From Mycolicibacterium diernhoferi (GTDB taxonomy: Bacteria; Actinomycetota; Actinomycetes; Mycobacteriales; Mycobacteriaceae), in the NCBI RefSeq assembly GCF_019456655.1, contig NZ_CP080332.1:124001-188000 (forward strand): a DNA stretch of 64,000 nt. The letters run 5' to 3'. This document shows, piece after piece, positions 58,300 through 64,000 of the stretch. The number at the start of each line of letters is the position of its first letter. Positions within the stretch are counted from its first letter, which is position 1. The translations under genes and the position numbers were made by a program. The notes below the pieces were generated by a model, which saw only the letters and a program-made list of their open reading frames with translations, was not told where the DNA came from and searched no databases.

Positions 58300-59905
58300 C
58301 GGCGGATACGCCCACCGCGTCCTGTTCGAGAACGTCGACCTGACCGTGGCGCCGGGTGATGTGATCGGCGTCGTCGGCGCCAACGGTGCCGGCAAGAGCA
58401 CCCTGTTGCGGATCCTGGCCGGCGAACTCGCCCCACTCGGCGGCACGGTCAACGTGGCACCCCCGGACGCGTTCGTCGGCTGGCTGCCCCAGGAACACGA
58501 GCGGGTGCCGGGGGAGACCATCGCCGGCTACATCGCCCGGCGTACCGGTTGTGCGGCCGCCACCCGGGAGATGGAGGCGACCGCCGCGGCCCTGGACGAC
58601 ACCGCGGCCGGCGCGGACGCCTACTCCATCGCACTGGAGCACTGGTTGGCCACCGGCGCAGCCGATCTCGATGAACGGCTACCCGCCGTGCTCGCCGATG
58701 TCGGACTGGACGGCGTCACGCCCGACGAGACCCCGATGACCGCCCTCTCGGGTGGGCAGGCGGCCCGGGTCGGGTTGGCGGCACTGCTGCTGTCCCGCTT
58801 CGACATCGTCCTGCTCGACGAGCCGACCAACGACCTGGACCTCGACGGCCTGGACCGCCTGGAACGCTTCGTCGGTGAACTGCGCGGCGGCGTGGTTCTG
58901 GTGAGCCACGACCGGGAGTTTCTCGCGCGCAGCGTGACTCGTGTCCTGGAACTGGATCTCGCGCAGCACACCAGCACGGTCTTCGGCGGCGGCTACGAGA
59001 GTTACCTGGAGGAACGCGAGGTCAACCGGCGCCACCGCCGCGAACAGTATGAGGAGTTCGCCGACAAGAAGGCCGACCTGGTCGCCCGCGCCCGCACCCA
59101 GCGGGAGTGGTCCAGCCAGGGGGTGCGTAACGCCATGCGCAAATCCCCCGACAACGACAAGATCCGCCGCCGTGCGCAGAGCGAGTCCAGTGAGAAACAG
59201 GCGCAGAAGGTCCGGCAGATGGAGAGTCGGATCGCCCGTCTCGAAGAGGTCGAGGAACCACGCAAGGAATGGACCCTGCAGTTCACCATCGGTTCCGCGC
59301 CGCGGTCGAGCTCGGTGGTCGCGACCCTCGACAATGCCGTGGTGCGACAGGGCGACTTCGTACTCGGCCCGCTGTCCCTGCAGGTGGACGCCGGCGAGCG
59401 GATCGGTATCACCGGGCCGAACGGGGCGGGCAAGTCGACGCTGCTGGCCACCCTGCTGGGACGGCGTACACCCGACTCCGGGCGGGCGAGTCTGGGCGCC
59501 AGCGTCGCCATCGGCGAAATCGACCAGGCCCGAGCCGAATTCGCCGGCCCGGGGCGTCTGGTCGATCGTTTCGAACAGCATGTGCCGGACTGGTCGACCG
59601 CCGAGGTGCGGACGTTGCTGGCGAAGTTCGGGCTGACCTCCGATCACGTGGAACGCGCGGTCGAGGAACTCTCGCCCGGGGAGCGGACCCGCGCCGGCCT
59701 GGCTCTGCTGCAGGCCCGCGGCGTCAACGTGCTCGTCCTCGACGAACCGACCAACCACCTGGACCTGCCCGCCATCGAACAGCTCGAGCAGGCCCTGGAG
59801 AGCTACGACGGCGCGCTGCTACTCGTCACGCACGACCGCCGGATGCTGCAGAACGTGCGGCTGGACCGGATCTGGCGCGTGGAGAATGGTCAGGTCGTCG
59901 AATAG
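58268..59905 (+). CDS. ABC-F family ATPase (ribosome-associated type)
   Basis: 545 residues, two ATP-binding domains and no membrane helices. Walker A motifs GANGAGKSTLLR and GPNGAGKSTLLA; signature motifs LSGGQAARVGLA and LSPGERTRAGLA; Walker B LLDEPTNDLDL and LDEPTNHLDL. A charged linker between domains (about residues 250-330, AQKVRQMESRIARLEEVEEP) is the P-site tRNA interaction motif region of ABC-F proteins. These act on the ribosome, some giving antibiotic resistance. The N-terminal codons are duplicated at 53066, at the left boundary of the island. Confidence 0.9.
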   Translation: MTATLVAKDVAGGYAHRVLFENVDLTVAPGDVIGVVGANGAGKSTLLRILAGELAPLGGTVNVAPPDAFVGWLPQEHERVPGETIAGYIARRTGCAAATREMEATAAALDDTAAGADAYSIALEHWLATGAADLDERLPAVLADVGLDGVTPDETPMTALSGGQAARVGLAALLLSRFDIVLLDEPTNDLDLDGLDRLERFVGELRGGVVLVSHDREFLARSVTRVLELDLAQHTSTVFGGGYESYLEEREVNRRHRREQYEEFADKKADLVARARTQREWSSQGVRNAMRKSPDNDKIRRRAQSESSEKQAQKVRQMESRIARLEEVEEPRKEWTLQFTIGSAPRSSSVVATLDNAVVRQGDFVLGPLSLQVDAGERIGITGPNGAGKSTLLATLLGRRTPDSGRASLGASVAIGEIDQARAEFAGPGRLVDRFEQHVPDWSTAEVRTLLAKFGLTSDHVERAVEELSPGERTRAGLALLQARGVNVLVLDEPTNHLDLPAIEQLEQALESYDGALLLVTHDRRMLQNVRLDRIWRVENGQVVE

Positions 59906-60309
59906 CGGGTCACCTTCTCCGGGTGGATGACCACCCGCAGCAGATCCGCGCCCAGCATGGCCTCCAGTTCGGCGGCCCGGGTCGCATCGCCCAGATCCCA
60001 GTAGCGCGCCGCCAGGCGATTCGTAAGTTCATGTGCGCCTTCGGATTCGATGCTGGTCCTACCCGCAACCGACACCCAGCGCTCCCGCTCGCCCACCTCG
60101 GTGGTGACCACCAGCGACGCCCGAGGATCGGTCCGCAGGCGCCGGACCTTCGCCGCGCCGGGTTCGGTGATCAACTCGACGGTGCGGCCGGCGGTCACCT
60201 CGAACCACACCGGGCGAGGCTGCGGCGGAACCGCACCCGTTGCGACGGTGAAGAATCCATACAGCGGGCGCCCGAGGAACTCGATGTCCTCGGGCGTCAG
60301 CGCCGTCAC
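59890..60309 (-). CDS. Pyridoxamine 5'-phosphate oxidase-like (PPOX/FDOR split-barrel) protein
   Basis: 139 residues from a GTG that overlaps the upstream stop (GTGA). The split-barrel pattern is seen in PLYGFFTVATGAVPPQPRPVWFEV, ELITEPGAAKVRRLRTDPRASLVV, VSVAGRTSIESEGA. Mycobacterial members commonly use F420 or FMN, or bind biliverdin or heme. The key phosphate-binding lysine pattern (AAKVRRLRTDPR) is present. Tail to tail with the ABC-F gene, overlapping 16 bp. Cofactor and substrate unknown. Confidence 0.83.
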   Translation of the reverse strand: MTALTPEDIEFLGRPLYGFFTVATGAVPPQPRPVWFEVTAGRTVELITEPGAAKVRRLRTDPRASLVVTTEVGERERWVSVAGRTSIESEGAHELTNRLAARYWDLGDATRAAELEAMLGADLLRVVIHPEKVTRYSTT

Positions 60310-61142
60310 CGCGACCACACTCCGGCGGCGGCGGTGCGCAGCACATAGTCCTCGAATGACCGGGGGGCGCGCCCCAGTACCGACGCCACGGTGTCGGTGG
60401 TGGTGGCGATCGGCCCGCCGGACATCAGCACGAACATCTCGGCGACGTGCTGTGCCTCCTGCTCGCCGACGCCCTGCTCGATCAGCAGCGCGGTGTACTC
60501 CTGCGGCGAGATCTGCTTGTAGGTGATCTGCCGCCCGGAGGCCTTCGCGATCATGTCGACCGCCACGCCGAAGGTGATGGGTGCGGGTCCGGTCAGCTCG
60601 TAGACCTGCCCGGCGTGCCTGCCGGGCTCCGACAGCACTGTTACCGCCACGTCGGCGACATCCTCGATGTCGATGAACGGTTCGGGAACCTCCCCGGCGG
60701 GCAGGGCGATCTCACCGGCCAGCAGCGGGGCGTGGAACAGGTCCTCGTCGAAGTTCTGCGCGAAGTTGTTCGGCCGCAGGATGGTCCATTCCAGTCTTGA
60801 GCCGCGGACCGCGTCCTCGGCCGACCGCATGTCCAGACCGAAGGGGGAGTCGCCCCACCGGTCGGCCCCGCGGCCGGACAGCAGCACCGCCCGCCGCACG
60901 CCGGCCGCCTCGGCCCTGGCGACGAAATCGTGCGCCGGCCCGGGGACCGCGGGTGCGATCAGGTAGAGCGCGGTGATGCCGTCCAGCGCCGCATCCCAGC
61001 TATCGGGATCGGACCAGTCGAAGGGGGTCTCGCTGGTTCGCGACGCCGGCCGGGTGGGCGTGCCGCGCAGGCGCAGCCGGGCGGCCACGCGACGCCCGGT
61101 CTTACCGCTGGCGCCGAGGACAAGGGTGGTTTCGTTGCTCAT
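60306..61142 (-). CDS. NmrA/QOR2-like NAD(P)-binding reductase
   Basis: 278 residues. Rossmann motif TLVLGASGKTGRRVA, then ILRPNNFAQNF, PFIDIEDVADVAVTVL and QITYKQISPQEY, all typical of NmrA-type atypical SDRs acting on quinones, azo dyes or ethers. It is coupled by GTGA to the PPOX gene, so the two form an operon. It is divergent from the AraC regulator, which likely controls it. Start is the ATG at 61142; longer in-frame starts upstream would run into the regulator gene. Confidence 0.86.
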   Translation of the reverse strand: MSNETTLVLGASGKTGRRVAARLRLRGTPTRPASRTSETPFDWSDPDSWDAALDGITALYLIAPAVPGPAHDFVARAEAAGVRRAVLLSGRGADRWGDSPFGLDMRSAEDAVRGSRLEWTILRPNNFAQNFDEDLFHAPLLAGEIALPAGEVPEPFIDIEDVADVAVTVLSEPGRHAGQVYELTGPAPITFGVAVDMIAKASGRQITYKQISPQEYTALLIEQGVGEQEAQHVAEMFVLMSGGPIATTTDTVASVLGRAPRSFEDYVLRTAAAGVWSR

Positions 61143-61223
61143 GCACTCCAGTGAACGGCGGAAGGCTGGACGATTCCATGGTTCAGGCACCGGTATGCCT
61201 GTGAATTCGTCTAATCTCGTGGG

Positions 61224-62156
61224 GTGGATGTGTTCGGCGACCTGTGCCGCGGTGTGCGTGCCCACGGCTCGCTCTTCGGCAGCTCGCAGCTGACCGCACC
61301 GTGGGCGCTGCGCTTCATCGACGGCGCCCCGCTCACCCTGTGCGCGGTCGTCGGTGGGCAGGGTTGGCTGCTGCCGCAGCACGGTGAGCCCATCCGGATG
61401 CGGGACCGCGACACCGTCGTGGTGAAGGGTCCGGAGACGTTCACCTTCGTCGATGATGTCGACACCAATGCGGAGCCGGTGGACTGTGGGGAGTTCTGCG
61501 CGGTACCGGAACTCGGCGGCACCCGGCACCGGCTCGGATGGAGCGACTGCGCCGGCCCGGCGTCCGGGGGCACCACACTGGTCGTCGGCGCCTACCCGGT
61601 GCGCGGTGAGATCAGCCGCCGGCTGCTGGACACGCTGCCGGCCGTGCTGCACCTGCCCGGGGGAGACACCGGCGACGCGGTGCTCGACCATCTGGCCGCC
61701 GAGGCGGCGCTGGACGTCCCGGGGCAGCAGGTCGTGCTGGACCGGCTGCTGGACTGGATGCTGGTCTGCACGCTGCGCACCTGGTTCGACCGGCCCGACG
61801 GCAGGCCGCCGGCCTGGTGGAGCGCGCAGCGGGACCCGGTGGTGGGCGACGCGCTGCGGTTCTTGCACGCCGACCCGGCGGCGCCGTGGACGGTGTCGTC
61901 GCTGGCCGCCGAGATCGGTGTGTCCCGGTCGACCCTGGCGAAACGGTTCAGCGAGCTGGTGGGTGAGCCGCCGTTGACGTACCTCACCGGCTGGCGGATG
62001 ACGCTGGCGATGGATCTGCTGATCGAGCAGCAGGAAGCCACGGTCCGGGAAGTCGCCCGCGCGGTGGGGTACTCGGACCCGTTCACCTTCAGTGCGGCGT
62101 TCAAACGGTACCGGGGGGTGAACCCCAGCGAGTTCCGGCGAATCAACACCGCGTAG
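61224..62156 (+). CDS. AraC-family regulator with cupin sensor domain
   Basis: 310 residues from GTG; TAATCT (61212-61217) ends 6 nt before it, implying a leaderless mRNA. The N-terminal cupin_6 domain (SQLTAPWALRFIDGAPLTLC, GWLLPQHGEPIRMRDRD) is followed by two HTHs at the C-terminus: WTVSSLAAEIGVSRSTLAKRF and TVREVARAVGYSDPFTFSAA. This AraC subgroup is usually divergent from an NmrA-type reductase, as here. Ligand unknown. Confidence 0.9.
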   Translation: MDVFGDLCRGVRAHGSLFGSSQLTAPWALRFIDGAPLTLCAVVGGQGWLLPQHGEPIRMRDRDTVVVKGPETFTFVDDVDTNAEPVDCGEFCAVPELGGTRHRLGWSDCAGPASGGTTLVVGAYPVRGEISRRLLDTLPAVLHLPGGDTGDAVLDHLAAEAALDVPGQQVVLDRLLDWMLVCTLRTWFDRPDGRPPAWWSAQRDPVVGDALRFLHADPAAPWTVSSLAAEIGVSRSTLAKRFSELVGEPPLTYLTGWRMTLAMDLLIEQQEATVREVARAVGYSDPFTFSAAFKRYRGVNPSEFRRINTA

Positions 62157-62230
62157 AGATGTGCCCCGCGGCCGTCAAGAATGCGTCTGGACGCGGGCCG
62201 GGAAGTGCGGGCCGCCGTAGACCTGAAGGC

Positions 62231-62845
62231 ATGACTCTCGCTCTGGATCCCGTCATACCGCAGACCGTCATCAACGTCGGGCACAGTGTGCCCGCCGCCG
62301 CGTTGACCGATCGCAGGCTGGCCGAGTGGGCTCGCGCCCATGGTGTTTCGGTCACGGTGTGTGACGACGAGGGCTTGAATGCGGTGCAGCGCCACCGCAT
62401 CCGCCCGTTCCAGGTGGTGTGCCGATGTGGACCGGTCACCGCCATCAGCCGCCGCGCCGTCGGCCTCGGGGTGCGGCGCTTCATCGTCGACACCGCGCAC
62501 CAGATGGCCCGCCTCGACGAATGCGCTGCCAAAACTCTGTATCTCTACCTCGACGATCGGGCGCCGCTGATGTTGGGGGACCGGCGGTTGAAGGTCATCG
62601 GCCTGCACGCCGACGTGGAAGACGGTGGCACCGGTGCGGACTTCGCGACCGCCGCTCGTGCACTCGTGCGCCGCGCCGCGATCCTGCAGGCCTGCGGGTC
62701 GAGTGTGCAGCGCATCGCACTCAGCGGCGGACCGACCGGCGGGTTGCGCGAGGACTGGCTGCGCGCCCTCGACCGGTCCATCTGTGAGGAGTGCCAGGAG
62801 CAGCGGATACCCCTGCCGCGCGTGACGGTTCTCACCCGCCCGTAA
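62231..62845 (+). CDS. Degenerate PLP-barrel (group IV decarboxylase-like) protein
   Basis: 204 residues from ATG with GAAGG upstream. The alternating barrel pattern and local motifs resemble the N-terminal alanine racemase/LysA-type barrel: FIVDTAHQMARLDE, LKVIGLHADVEDGG (where decarboxylases have GLHCHVGS) and RIALSGGPTGG near the glycine phosphate-binding loop. The N-terminal region lacks the expected Tyr-Ala-x-Lys with the PLP lysine, and the C-terminal beta-domain is missing. It may therefore be a non-catalytic or regulatory PLP-type protein. Assignment is tentative. Confidence 0.45.
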   Translation: MTLALDPVIPQTVINVGHSVPAAALTDRRLAEWARAHGVSVTVCDDEGLNAVQRHRIRPFQVVCRCGPVTAISRRAVGLGVRRFIVDTAHQMARLDECAAKTLYLYLDDRAPLMLGDRRLKVIGLHADVEDGGTGADFATAARALVRRAAILQACGSSVQRIALSGGPTGGLREDWLRALDRSICEECQEQRIPLPRVTVLTRP

Positions 62846-62899
62846 CGGGGAGCAGCCCCGGCGACGATGTACCGCGTAGTGCCGTGGGGAGGGGCTCAC

Positions 62900-63700
62900 A
62901 TGATCTTTCGTCTGGGAATGGCGGTCGCGGTGGCCGCGACGACGCTGGCCGGACTGTCCGCAGGAACCGCCGCCGCGGCGCCGGCCTGCGCGGACTTCCA
63001 CTGGATCGGCGCCGCCGGTTCGGGGCAGCGTGACGGCGCGGCGCTCGCCGCCAACGGTGGCATGGGCGATGTCGTCTACCGGTCCTACCGGCAACTGGCC
63101 ACCGAACTGGCCGCCGGCGGACAGACCATGACGGCCGAGGCCGTGCAGTACCCGGCCGCGCCCGTCCCGCTCGGCGGCGGTCTGGGCGGCTGGATGGACT
63201 TCATGGACAGCGTCGAGGACGGCACCGACGCCGCCGCCGAACAACTCGAGGCCTTCGCCGAGCGCTGCCCGCAGACCAAGGTGGTGCTCGCCGGGTACTC
63301 GCAGGGCGCGATGGTGATCCACCGCAATCTGCACGACCTGGCCGACACCGGGCACGTGGTGGCCGCGTTGTTGGTCGCCGACGGGGATCGGTTGCCCACC
63401 GACACCACCATCAACATGGGATCGACGGCCGTGGTGCCCGGCATGGGCAAGGGGGTCGCCCAGGAACACTCCTTCCTGGCGTCGACCGACACATCGCCGC
63501 TGCCGCCGCAGATCGGAGCCCGCACCGTCAGCGTCTGCGATGTGGGCGACCCGGTGTGCGATTACGACGCCGAAGCCGAGGAGATCCCCGCCGCGGCGAT
63601 CGCGATCCACACCGCCTACGCGCCGGCCACCAGCGGCGCGCACGCCTGGGGTACGCCGCTGTACAACCTGGTGATGAATTCGGCCCATACACCGCTCTGA
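62900..63700 (+). CDS. Secreted cutinase-family esterase
   Basis: 266 residues from the ATG with GGGGAGGGG 5 nt upstream. A signal peptide with hydrophobic core (MAVAVAATTLAGLSAGTAA) ends near AAAAPAC. The alpha/beta hydrolase nucleophile is in GYSQGAMV; the catalytic Asp is in the Cys-framed CDVGDPVCDYD and the His in AIAIHTAY. This matches mycobacterial cutinase-like proteins (Cut/Culp family), which are esterases or phospholipases at the envelope. Confidence 0.87.
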   Translation: MIFRLGMAVAVAATTLAGLSAGTAAAAPACADFHWIGAAGSGQRDGAALAANGGMGDVVYRSYRQLATELAAGGQTMTAEAVQYPAAPVPLGGGLGGWMDFMDSVEDGTDAAAEQLEAFAERCPQTKVVLAGYSQGAMVIHRNLHDLADTGHVVAALLVADGDRLPTDTTINMGSTAVVPGMGKGVAQEHSFLASTDTSPLPPQIGARTVSVCDVGDPVCDYDAEAEEIPAAAIAIHTAYAPATSGAHAWGTPLYNLVMNSAHTPL

Positions 63701-63732
63701 TCTCCGGCGACCCGGATAGGGTCTAGTGCAGC

Positions 63733-64000
63733 ATGGATATCTCAGATGTGTTGCGCCGCTTCAGCAAATTCGGTGTCGCCGGAGTGGCCGCCGCGGTCCT
63801 CGTGGCATGCGGCGGGACCGATGATTCGGCAACCACCGAAACGAACCCGGCGATGGCGACGACCACGGAGCCGCCCGTCGTGAGCCCCGCCGCCCTCGAC
63901 GCCGGCGGCTATCCGACCGCGCGCCGGCCGCCGCTGGGAAATGCGGGCGACCCGACCATCGGCGCGATCGTCGAGGCCCAGCGCATGGCCGACCATGTCG
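63733..64000 (+). CDS. Lipoprotein, 5' part (cut by window edge)
   Basis: The first 89 codons are present and the gene runs past the window end. The signal peptide ends in the lipobox LVAC (Cys26) and is followed by a Thr/Pro-rich linker and YPTARRPPLGNAGDPT and then ALxx-type helix EAQRMADHV. The mature start resembles the mycobacterial DUF7373-type lipoproteins, but too little is present to be sure. TAGGGT lies about 10 nt before the ATG. Confidence 0.7.
   Translation, partial: MDISDVLRRFSKFGVAGVAAAVLVACGGTDDSATTETNPAMATTTEPPVVSPAALDAGGYPTARRPPLGNAGDPTIGAIVEAQRMADHV

Overview
The window is GC-rich actinobacterial chromosome. Its content points to a rapidly growing mycobacterium (Mycolicibacterium-like): two Rv0203-type hemophore-related proteins, a fused HadA/HadB-type dehydratase, a 13E12-repeat HNH nuclease with a LexA box, an extra atypical gyrase-like enzyme, a GH6 cellulase, a mycobacterial-type cutinase, and many start codons 6-8 nt downstream of a TANNNT -10 box (leaderless transcripts). 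There is no tRNA, rRNA, CRISPR array, IS element or prophage. I infer the genus from gene content, not from a marker gene.

Layout. 0.1-3.8 kb: an oxidative amine/aldehyde cluster (FAD oxidoreductase, aldehyde dehydrogenase, DUF1330, cupin), followed by a decayed aldehyde dehydrogenase tail. 4.2-6.0 kb: an HxlR regulator translationally coupled to a hotdog thioesterase, then an NmrA-like protein, behind a perfect 17-bp palindrome. 6.1-10.3 kb: a two-gene type II topoisomerase on the minus strand. 10.4-18 kb: YihY membrane protein, hemophore-related protein, hemerythrin, a minus-strand run of CDF transporter, extradiol dioxygenase, TRIC-like channel and an unknown protein, then a lipoprotein serine hydrolase. 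18-26 kb: TPR protein, MetE-like protein, LysR, 2OG-Fe(II) oxygenase, SDR/TetR pair, AtoE-type transporter. 26-34 kb: SOS-controlled HNH protein, AlkD-like repair protein, a self-contained desaturase-reductase-ferredoxin fusion with a divergent PucR regulator, YigZ, TetR, aldo/keto reductase. 34-41 kb: ATP-grasp protein, YbdK-type ligase, DCC protein, small secreted proteins, and a 941-residue surface protein with four repeats of exactly 133 residues. 41-51.7 kb: dehydratase, two-component system, TetR/efflux pair, DapB-fold dehydrogenase with TetR, GH6 cellulase, TetR, phospholipase D. 51.8-62 kb: ClC channel, a cobalt nitrile hydratase island with two GlxA regulators, ABC-F protein, PPOX and NmrA proteins, AraC regulator. 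62-64 kb: a degenerate decarboxylase-like protein, a cutinase, and a lipoprotein cut by the window edge.

Main points. (1) The nitrile hydratase island (about 53.1-58.3 kb) is bounded by a short duplication of the first codons of the ABC-F gene, which looks like an insertion scar. Within it, nthB-nthA-activator are fused by ATGA/GTGA overlaps and are followed by a lone CbiM-like metal permease, as expected for a cobalt enzyme. (2) The HNH gene has a perfect LexA box across its start codon. (3) The extra topoisomerase A subunit naturally carries Gly at the positions aligned with GyrA D89 and D94. (4) A desaturase, its flavin reductase and its 2Fe-2S ferredoxin are one polypeptide, next to a PucR regulator with a perfect palindrome in its promoter. 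Most other genes are regulator-enzyme pairs typical of accessory regions in environmental mycobacteria.
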